Shown here: in pieces, positions 55,858 through 64,000 of the stretch
Numbering within the stretch: the stretch's first letter is position 1
Layout: each line of letters begins with the position of its first letter
Assembly (NCBI RefSeq): GCF_020283565.1
Contig: NC_060062.1
Location: forward strand, 24,426,251-24,490,250
DNA from: Trifolium pratense
Lineage: Eukaryota > Streptophyta > Magnoliopsida > Fabales > Fabaceae
DNA: 64,000 nt
Direction: 5' to 3'
Notes under the pieces: generated by a model
What the model saw: only the letters and a program-made list of their open reading frames with translations
What the model was told of the DNA's origin: nothing
Database searches by the model: none
Made by a program: the position numbers and the translations under genes

Positions 55858-56758
55858 AGAGCTGTCAAAGGGACCGGCCCGGTCCGGCCTGACCCGGCCT
55901 GCAGGGGCCCGGTCAAATAAAGGGGTCGGACCAGCCCGACCCGTTAACTTCATGGCCCGGTCCGCTTAGCCCGGCCCGATAAGCAAAAGCCTACATGGCC
56001 CGATGGGCCGGCCCACTAATTTTCATAGTATTTTTTTTTTGAAAAAAAAAAACATATTCTACTAAATTTATGTTATATTTCTCAACAAAATCTTCAAGAA
56101 GGTAATTTGTATCCCTATATTTTCTCACATAATCTCCCAAACAACAATATCTTCCTCTTTATCCTCATTAAACAAACAAACAAATCTCTAACAAATAATC
56201 TCATTTTAATCCAATAAGTTTTTTGTCATATTATTATTATTACTACAAAAAAAAATTCCAAGTTTTATATCTTTCATTCATCCATTGTAATTTAAGTAAA
56301 AACAAAAATATAGAAAGAATATAAAATAAATACAATAAAAAGATGATAGGCTTAAAATAACCATATTCCAAGTTTTATATCCTTCATTGTAATTGCACAA
56401 AAAAAATTAAAAAAAATATAAAAAGATGATTTGCTTAAAAATAGGAATAAAACAGATTATAGATAGGAACAAAGCACAAATAATAACAATAAAACAACAA
56501 AAAAAATTTTAAAAAAATTATATATGAATTTATGCATAAAAATATGACCAAAATATAACAATAAAAAGATTATAAATTTTTTTTAATTCTTTAAGGGGCC
56601 GGCCCAAAAGCTTGTGGGCCGGCCCATGATGACCCATGGAAAAGTCTGACCCGATAAGGTCCGGCCCGATAAGGTCCGGCCCCTTTTTATGAAGCCCGGC
56701 CCGTGTAAAAGGATAGGGCTAATGGGTCGGCCCGATAGTCCGACCCTTTTTGACATTC
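55858..56758. mobile_element. hAT-like element with GGCCCGG arrays
   Basis: It starts TAGAGCTGTCAAAGGGACC and ends in the inverse of TGGAATGTCAAAAAGGG. GC-rich subterminal arrays (GGCCCGGTCCGGCC and GGCCCGATAAG, repeated) flank an AT-rich core. The organisation matches the element at 55046, but no clean target duplication was read, so the class is tentative. Confidence 0.65.
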
Positions 56759-56817
56759 CACTTATTCATTCACCTTAAAGGTGAAATTTTTAACCTCTAA
56801 AGTCTAAACTACTTGAC

Positions 56818-56820
<3 letters not shown>

Positions 56821-56888
<68 letters not shown>
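56821..56888. repeat. (AT)n microsatellite
   Basis: About 34 AT units. Confidence 0.95.
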
Positions 56889-56890
<2 letters not shown>

Positions 56891-57203
56891 AAATATAGTT
56901 ATAAGACACAAGTTTAAACCAAAAAACAAATTAGGGACCAAATGTTAAACTTAGCCAATTTTTTTTTTTTTTGATAATAATAACTTAGCCAAAAATTTAT
57001 ATCATATAAAATCATTTTTATAAATTTTTACATAAATATAAATTATTTTGGTATGCTATTAAGATGCGTCTTTTGGTCTAAACACTCTGATATTTAGAAA
57101 TAGATGTCCTATATAAAGGGTGGTCATAAGATTTTTAAGTTTCATTATTTACCAAGTAGGAGTAGTATCACGTTGGATGAAAAAATACATGTTGGACATC
57201 ATA

Positions 57204-57208
<5 letters not shown>

Positions 57209-57278
<70 letters not shown>
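57209..57278. repeat. (AT)n microsatellite
   Basis: About 34 AT units, the second such tract within 400 bases. Confidence 0.95.
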
Positions 57279-57283
<5 letters not shown>

Positions 57284-57369
57284 TTCATATATAATTCAAC
57301 CATTATGAATTATATGTGAAAAAATGAAATTTAAAATTGATTAAGATTCATTAAACGTTTCATTATTAA

Positions 57370-57902
57370 ATGATTATGAGTTCTATTTCTGGCGGTGATT
57401 TAAGGTGTTTTGGCCAGTTATGTGGCGGTCCGACGGTGGTTTCAAGATGTTTGTTTACGGTGGGGTTTTTTGGTTTTTGGTGGTGTTTGTTCACTGCAGT
57501 TTCAATTGAGGTGGTGACTTCCGGTGAGGGAGGTGGTGATAATTTATTGTCATTGGCATTTCGATTACCGACTAGATTGCTAGCCTTTTGCCTAATAGAG
57601 TTGTTTTTTGGATTTTGATGGGCCGATCACTTTTGCTTCGAGATCGGGAGTTAGTATCCGGGGGCAACTTTTGGGTTGGGGCTGGGGTTGACGTTTTTCT
57701 CTGGTGGTCTGGAGACTGTGGGCTCTCTTTGTGTTTACAGGATCAGAAGGTGGACCTCGATTAGACGGTAGTTGATTTGGTGGTTATTTTCGGCGTTCCG
57801 CATATATACAACGCATCTCTTATGTAGTTTCTTTTTCACCGACCTTTTTTGTCTTGAACGTAAACCTGGTTAATAATATATTTACTGTTCAAAAAAAAAA
57901 AA
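57370..57902 (+). mobile_element. 3' end of a LINE-type retrotransposon
   Basis: A G/T-rich, AT-poor segment ends TTAATAATATATTTACTG, then TTC and twelve A residues. This is the usual tail of truncated plant L1-type insertions. The 82-residue frame at 57370-57618 is part of this untranslated-like region. The 5' border is not fixed. Confidence 0.6.
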
Positions 57903-58464
57903 CTAAATTTAATGACCAACAATATATTTGTACTGAGGTTATATTAAACGTTTCATTACTATTTTTACTTCCTTAACCATTGTTCTGAGAACACTGTTTA
58001 TCATTTTCCTAATCTAATTAAATTAAATATGACACACAGTTGAGACATTTTCACAAGCAATCAATTATGGTCTACAAATTTTCCTTCTCATTGATGAAAT
58101 TATGGACCACAAATTAAGCTGTTTCATTTATTATTCAGAGTTGGCCCGTAACCAAATTCCTTCTTCTTTTCTCAACTGTTTTTGGTCACCAATGATTTAT
58201 TATTGATTTTTGAGACAATGATTTATTATTGACGTACTATAGAGGAACCAGAACCAAATTTGTACTAGTACTTTTTTTCCTTTCCTTTGTGTAACAATAA
58301 AGTTGAACCAAACTAGTACCCCACTCCCTTAATCCACGGTCCAGATTAATCGAAAAATAATTGGGCAGCTACCCATTAGGCCCAACAATTTTTATATGTA
58401 AATTTAATAACTTTCGTACGTAATCGGAGAGATTAATTATTTAAATAATATGAACACAAGCTAT
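57903..58464. other. AT-rich intergenic DNA
   Basis: No gene, terminal repeat or target duplication was seen. Confidence 0.55.
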
Positions 58465-58560
58465 TAGGTTTGGTCTAGTGGTGATAGATTTGAGTTGTAT
58501 GTATGAAGTCCTAGGTTCGATCATTTGTTCCTTTGTAAATCAAAAGTATTATGAACCCAA
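58465..58560 (+). mobile_element. SINE-like fragment
   Basis: TTGGTCTAGTGGTGATAGAT resembles a Pol III A box and TAGGTTCGATCA a B box, about 45 bases apart, as in tRNA-derived SINEs. An A/T-rich tail follows. A related segment is near 62099-62170 (AAGTTCGATTCC) and a minus-strand one is near 37020-37115 (GATTCGAACCC). Confidence 0.5.
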
Positions 58561-59719
58561 ATAAACGAGATTAACTCCCATGAATTTTAATGTTGACGTA
58601 TGTCTACACTCAAAAATTAAGTTAGAAAAAACTCATATCATTTCATCTGAATACGTTTGAATCCATCATTTTTATAGTTTTATTTTTATAACCACCAATA
58701 TTCTGTCTATTGGACATTCTAATCTAGTTTCGGGGTCAGTTCTAATATCAAGTAGTTTCAGTCTCTTTCTGATTGCGCTTGTAGGGATCGAACTGTGGTC
58801 TTCCTAACAAATTCAGTATCAATCATCACTAAACCGACTATAAATTTGTCATAATTTTTATAGGTTGATCCTTAACCATACAACAAGCATTAAATTTAGC
58901 CACAATTAAATTTGTGGGCTCAAAGACAATCCATCTTAAATTCATCAAACAACCAGTTTATTGATGTAGTTTATACTCTAATAAATTCCCATGTTAAGAA
59001 GCCAACTACTCCTAGTACATATCTATAGCATTTGTGTTGATTAAATCATCTGAATTAAAAAACTAGTTGTATTATTACATTGTTAGCAATTACTACTTCT
59101 ACTTTTCTAAATTTGTCCTTAAGTATAGATATTACTACTATTATTTTTTTAAAATTTATCCTTAAGGAGACATGATTATTTTTTAAAAAAATTCTGTTCT
59201 TAAAAGTGAAATTTTAAAGAGAGGTGAAATTTTAAAGAATTCTATAAATGTCTCTAACGTTCGTCTTAAATATATGTGGCCAACCACATAATAAGTGGAG
59301 TGCCACATCAATTCTGTCACAATTGAATTAGTTGTATAAATTTTTTGACAAAAAGGCTAATGTAATGTATTACAATTTTTTGTAGGGGACTAAAAACATT
59401 TTTTTTTTCCTTAAGGACTAACTAGAGTTACGTGTTTTTTGTGAGGGACCAAAACAAAACTTCACTTTTTTTTAATGAAAAATGCTTCATTTATTATATT
59501 TATAAATCAATGTTTTAACTTTTATTCCTCCATTTATTATATTTATAAAATAGTGGTCATAACTCAAAAGGAGTAAGGACCATAAGCAAACAGAAAAGTG
59601 TATACTCAAATCATGTCTATACCATAGTTTCATTTTCCTTTGAGTCATATTTTACATCATCAAATTCAAACCAAAAAAAAAAAAAAAAGCAAAAATCAAA
59701 ATCTTTTCAAACCCGAAAA
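58561..59719. other. Intergenic DNA upstream of the DUF688 gene
   Basis: Around 58740-58830 there is another dispersed-repeat fragment (TAGGGATCGAACTGTGGTC). 59350-59460 resembles one arm of a GGGACTAAAA-type repeat. The A-rich tract before the ATG (59680-59719) is probably the leader. No TATA box was fixed. Confidence 0.45.
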
Positions 59720-60259
59720 ATGATCAATGATGGTGTCAATCATCTTTCAATTGACAAATCTTTTAGAATAAAGCAAGATGATAAATTCTTCTCAAGGCTA
59801 AAGTCCAAGGAAGCTTCTAGTGCCAACACTTCATCAAGAATTATGTATTATGGAGAAACATCAATTGCTATTCCCTTTGTTTGGGAGGCACAACCTGGTA
59901 CTCCTAAACATCCTTTGTCTGAAACCTCTATACCTCCCCTTACACCCCCACCTTCATATTTTTCCAAAAAATCCAAAACCAACAAAAAAAGAAAACCTAA
60001 AATCAATATTTTTTCATGTATTTTTCCAAAGTTGGTAGATTCAAGGAAGACTACTCATCCATCATCTACATCATCTTTGTCAACGTCCTCGTCATCGTCA
60101 TCATCGTCAACGTATTCGTATTCGATGAGAGACAACAATCATGGAAGTTTCTCTTCCTCATGTTCTTCAACAAATGTTAGAGGTGCAAACAAAGGTAGAG
60201 GATGCTATCCTATTGGGAAAATTATCAAGAATGTAAGTGTTGATCATGGAGCAGGCTAA
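59720..60259 (+). CDS. DUF688 family protein, intronless, 179 residues
   Basis: A single open frame from ATG 59720 to TAA 60257-60259. The family signature IPFVWEAQPGTPKH lies at 51-64, followed by a Pro-rich stretch (IPPLTPPPSYF, 71-81), a Lys-rich basic patch (SKKSKTNKKRKPK, 82-94) and INIFSCIFPKL. A long Ser/Thr tract (113-135) follows, then a short C-terminus with GCYPIGKIIKNVSV. There is no signal peptide or membrane segment; the basic patch could direct it to the nucleus. DUF688-type plant proteins have no established biochemical role. The length suits the short members of the family. The leader is A-rich and the gene stands alone, with no close neighbour. Confidence 0.85.
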   Translation: MINDGVNHLSIDKSFRIKQDDKFFSRLKSKEASSANTSSRIMYYGETSIAIPFVWEAQPGTPKHPLSETSIPPLTPPPSYFSKKSKTNKKRKPKINIFSCIFPKLVDSRKTTHPSSTSSLSTSSSSSSSSTYSYSMRDNNHGSFSSSCSSTNVRGANKGRGCYPIGKIIKNVSVDHGAG

Positions 60260-61139
60260 TTTGTGAAGGTAATACCTTCAAAAAGAAATTTATTTTCTAA
60301 ATGGTGTACTAGTAATTTTAAATGTGGTTGTTTGATTTGATGAATATTATGTTTGTTTAAATGTGATGGACATATATATTGATTTCATATGCCATCATCA
60401 AGATAAAAAAATGTACATGCTTTATATTAGAATTATCCTCTCCCCTGTATTTTGTCATGTGCCCTTCTTTTGCTTTTTTATTTATTTATTTATTTTATAA
60501 TATAATCCAAATCATTCACTAATAAATTAAATCTAGTAACTTAGCCTTTTCTTTTTTAATTGGGGAGGTGCAATTTATTTTTTTAATGAATATGACACTA
60601 AAAACTATTTTACAACCGTCCTCAAAAAAATTGAAACTCATTAACTTATGGAGAATTAGGGAGACTTTTATTTTTGTTTGTTCTTAATTTTATTTTATTT
60701 TTATAAGCAAATTTTTTTATTAAAGGGAGACTTAGGGAGTACAAGGAGTATTCCGACCCAAACATACAAAATCAATTCAGACTCGGCATCATAGTAGGAG
60801 GATTCTACCCACCTTCTACTCGGCATCATACAAACATGTCCTTACATAGTTACATATATATAAACTTAAACATCATAACCCCTACACCAAAATTACACTA
60901 TTAAGCCATTTTCCAAAAAGCACACCCCTACCAAAAAATTCTTTCAGAGCATGCAATGCTATATATTCTGCATTATGAGCCTCACACAACATTTAGTACC
61001 AAGCCTGATGCCATTACTCATTTTCAATCACATTTCAACCATAACTACTATCCAAAGTAGAAACCGCAAACCACACGATTACAATAATAATACCCACTGG
61101 CACTGCTTAGGGACATCAAATGATTGTTCCACCAAGGAC
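60260..61139. other. 3' flank of the DUF688 gene and intergenic DNA
   Basis: Likely polyadenylation region within 60290-60420 (several AATAAA-like A/T motifs). The rest is AT-rich. No gene was seen. Confidence 0.45.
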
Positions 61140-61510
61140 TCTTCATGGTTCAGTTCGGTCAAATAACCGAACCAAACCGTTAAGGTTTATAGAAAAATCG
61201 AATCGAAATGCACTTGTAATTATGTTAACCGGTTAACCGAATCGAACCGTTAATTAAGCACAACATAATTGTAGTTATGGTTCAGTTAACCAGTTAATGG
61301 AACCGAACTGTTAAGCACAACAGAACTTTACATATGGTTTACTCAAAAGAAATAGAGTTATGCAGTTCGGTTCAAACGGTTTGATTTCGTTATTTACAGT
61401 TAATGAACTGTCCTGAATTATTGGTTCGATTCATAAATTAATGGTTCGGTTCAGTTATTTTAGATTCGGTTCGGTTCGGTTTGGCGATTCCAGTTCATAG
61501 TTTTAAATGA
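61140..61510. mobile_element. GGTTCGGTT/AACCGAACC repeat-bearing element remnant
   Basis: Clusters of GGTTCAGTTCGGT/ACCGAACCAAACCGTTAA at the left and ATTCGGTTCGGTTCGGTTTG at the right resemble the subterminal arrays of hAT-type miniature elements, as at 55046 and 27238. Exact ends and a target duplication were not found. Confidence 0.5.
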
Positions 61511-62600
61511 CCAGTCCTAGTTCCACCAATTTGAGAAACTTGGACAATAATTTCGGTTCACCTTACAAATAAACCAAGACCATGAAAATAGATTTATGCA
61601 ATTCATAACCTTTTGAACATATAGTGCTTTTGCATTCTTTCCATATTATTGAACACACTTTTCGACACCTCCTTAGCAAATCTGCATTGGCAGAAGAGAT
61701 GATAACAAGATTCTGGACAGGAGCAGAAGACACACCTCTAGCAGATAGATCAACTCCAGTCCGTAGTCGACATATCAATAATTTCCACCCTTACATCTGA
61801 TTTGGTTATTTTTTTGTTCTTAATTTGTTGGTATGTAGGGGAAAATAACGATTATGTTTATTAGATTAGATAAATGAATAAATATGTGTCAAAGGAGTAA
61901 TCCAATGGCATTAATAAGTATATATATATATGGGTTAAATTGTATGTCATTTTAAATCGAACTAGATTTGTGCTCTTCTTCTCCTTTATTTTATTGTTTG
62001 ATTGTTATTGGTTGCTACTAATTTTGCTATACACATCATAGTATTGATGTGAGTTTTAATGTATCCACAACAATAGGATATGTATTTCAAAGAAACTATT
62101 AGACTCAATTGATTAATAAGTTTTCTCTAAAACGAATTGTTCGAGGGATTCCAAGTTCGATTCCTGATAGGAATTATTAGGATGTCCAGACACTAGAAGG
62201 TCCACGTCCGGATATTATTTTATCTTTGAGAAAATTTAATTTCTTAACTTTATCCAGTTCTAGTGCCGAAGTTCACTTTGATTTATTGTGACAATGGCAG
62301 TGTTGTCCACCTATCAGGTAATCCAATTCAACACCAACTCACAAAGATTATAAAATGTGTTGCGCTTGTTTCCATAAGTTTTGCACAAAGATCCGAAAGT
62401 CCTTTTAACTTTGTAAATTTAGAGTCGCATCTAACATCTCTAACATAATTCTTAAGTTGATGTCGCACAACTTTAATACTCAACAACTTTAATTCTCTCC
62501 AATTTGATCCCTGCCTCAAAATGTTTTGTTAAAAACTGGTTTACTGACTTTCTAAAAAACAGAAAACGAATTTTTCAAAAAATGGCAACGAAACAAATTA
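61511..62600. other. Intergenic DNA
   Basis: It contains a SINE-like piece near 62099-62220 (GATTCCAAGTTCGATTCCTG). No gene was supported; the open frames here are short and of random composition. Confidence 0.45.
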
Positions 62601-63240
62601 TTGGCTGAGTCGCGTACTAGGTCGCTTTCTTTAAGACGTTTCGCGGAACTACTCGAAAAGTGCACTGTAGTATATCAACCGCGAAGTCCCCAGGATAAAA
62701 CAGTCGTTTTCAAATAAATACCGAAGCACTACTGCACTGCAGTGATCGGACATAATTACACCAAATATGAGGAAATCGTGAGGGCCACGTAGGCAAGCAG
62801 GGAGCTGGAATCAGAGGAAATCGTGGAGCTGAAATTGCTCAGTCAAAATTCAAACGTGGGCAAAAGAATAGGACCACGTATTTTTGACCGTTAACAGATG
62901 TACATCTGTTTCAGACTTGGTCTAAAGCACATTTAATTCAAAATTTTCTTTTTCTTAGTATTAAAAAATTAATATATCACCCAAGCCCAAGCCCGGCCAG
63001 GCGGCGGCGCGCGCATGTGATATTCAACATTGTGTGCGGTCTCCCTTTCTTACGAAAGTTGGTTGCCACTTTGTGGTATATAAACACTACCAACAACTGT
63101 GATCTTAGCAATGTGGGACTTAAAGAGTCTTTTTTCCAATTCACACTATACATGGTTCTAACACTATGTGTTTACTTCAATACCAAGTTTCCTCCAATTC
63201 TCATCATGTTCCAACTTGTTTCCACCCCTGCTTGTTAACA
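62601..63240. mobile_element. Probable LTR-type repeat fragment
   Basis: More GC-balanced than its surroundings. It includes GGCGGCGGCGCGCGCATG, TATATAAACACTACC (TATA-like, 63077) and CAATGTGGGACTTAAAG, a combination that resembles the promoter part of plant LTRs. No ends were fixed, so this is tentative. Confidence 0.35.
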
Positions 63241-63976
63241 TTTCATTTTTAGAATAATGATGATGATGTGTGTGTGACACTAAGATAATACAGTCTATAA
63301 TTTCACCAACCAAATTCGATATTAACTGTTAAACTGTTAAATAAATTCTCTAAATTAACAAAAAAATTGGGTCAACGAAGCTGTTGAAAAATGGTGTTGG
63401 CCAGGTTCTTGCATTTGGTGTACTTCATACAGAAGAAGGTTTTTAGAGCTTTGAACTTTGTAGTATGGAATATTATATTGGGAGAGAATTGAAATTAGGT
63501 TCAAATTCAATGAAGCAGGTCACAAGGCTGAAGATAAGGGTCAAGTCAAAGAATAACATATGGTGCCATTTTCTTGCTTGGAGTTTAAGCAATCATTCAT
63601 ACTTTTCACAGAGTTCAATAAAACCCTTAGCTTCCCCTGCATATACACTCTTTCTCTCTGTCACCTTTCTTTTACCACCCACTTTGAGAAGAAAATAAAG
63701 TCATTGGTAAACCACAATATTTTCTTCATTTAAATTCAATTAAAGTAGTGATGAAGTACATATTATTAAATCACTGCTAGGTTGGTCTCACATGATTTTA
63801 AGCTAGAATGATTCTGGATTTTGTTTTATCAATGAAATTGAAGGGTGTGCTTTCATACTATGTTAAAGTGTGTGCAGCTGCAAATTAAGAAAAATAATAT
63901 TCCATCTGCATAATATTAAAGAGAAAATTTACTTTGAATAACTATTGTATAAGGTAAGGTCTAGGCCACATACAAT
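63241..63976. other. Intergenic DNA
   Basis: The 77-codon frame at 63465-63698 shows no motif and is not called. Nothing else was seen. Confidence 0.45.
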
Positions 63977-64000
63977 CACTGGCGGAGTCAGAAAATTCAT
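63977..64000. mobile_element. Left end of a hAT-like element, cut by the window
   Basis: CACTGGCGGAGTCAGAAAAT matches the CACTAGCGGACC / CAGTGGTGGAACC ends of the element at 25262-25899. Confidence 0.45.

Noticed and set aside
57370..57618. Plus-strand 82-residue open frame
   Set aside because: G/T-rich LINE 3' region ending in poly-A; no domain visible.

Overview
This window is plant nuclear DNA: AT-rich, intron-bearing genes, dense transposon debris and no bacterial-style gene packing. Four paralogous two-exon genes encode a signal peptide followed by a glycine-rich chain. They match the layout of the nodule-specific glycine-rich proteins (nodGRPs) known from Medicago and related inverted-repeat-lacking-clade legumes, so a Medicago-like legume is the best guess. 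This rests on family resemblance; no search was run.

Layout. 1-4700: AT-rich DNA, an inverted-repeat element and a complete 1.7-kb solo LTR. 4710-8023: a ten-exon plastid indole-3-glycerol phosphate synthase gene (tryptophan pathway, + strand). 9258-33358: four minus-strand nodGRP-like genes (A 9258-9622, B 12591-13432, C 26258-26689, D 32878-33358), spread out by transposons, plus a 57-residue cysteine-rich secreted peptide gene (30697-30870, + strand). 34672-37584: a WEB-family (DUF827) coiled-coil gene (minus strand). 39785-40447: a secreted Ile-Pro-Gly-repeat protein (+ strand). 41000-57900: almost entirely transposons. 59720-60259: an intronless DUF688-type protein (+ strand). The remainder is repeats.

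Many mobile elements could be bounded to the base by their target-site duplications (TSDs). They include two CACTA elements of one family in opposite orientation (14848-18460 and 18911-23131), the second lodged in an LTR of a short minus-strand retroelement; hAT-type elements with 8-bp TSDs (9816, 25262, 55046); Mutator-like elements with 9-10-bp TSDs (29441, 41194, 54252); Tourist/Harbinger types with TTA or TAA TSDs (28331, 38191, 50946); solo LTRs at 2481 and 42417; and a three-level nest at 44393-50772 whose innermost member is a young non-autonomous LTR retrotransposon (45698-50425).

The most interesting biology is the nodGRP-like cluster. The four genes share the first exon (94 coding bases each), intron phase and intron size. 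Three of them share a promoter block, but their mature chains have diverged from strongly acidic (C) to strongly basic (D), and two copies (B, D) show frame changes near the C-terminus. With the nearby cysteine-rich peptide, this looks like a locus of secreted peptides probably used in symbiosis. Expression cannot be read from sequence.
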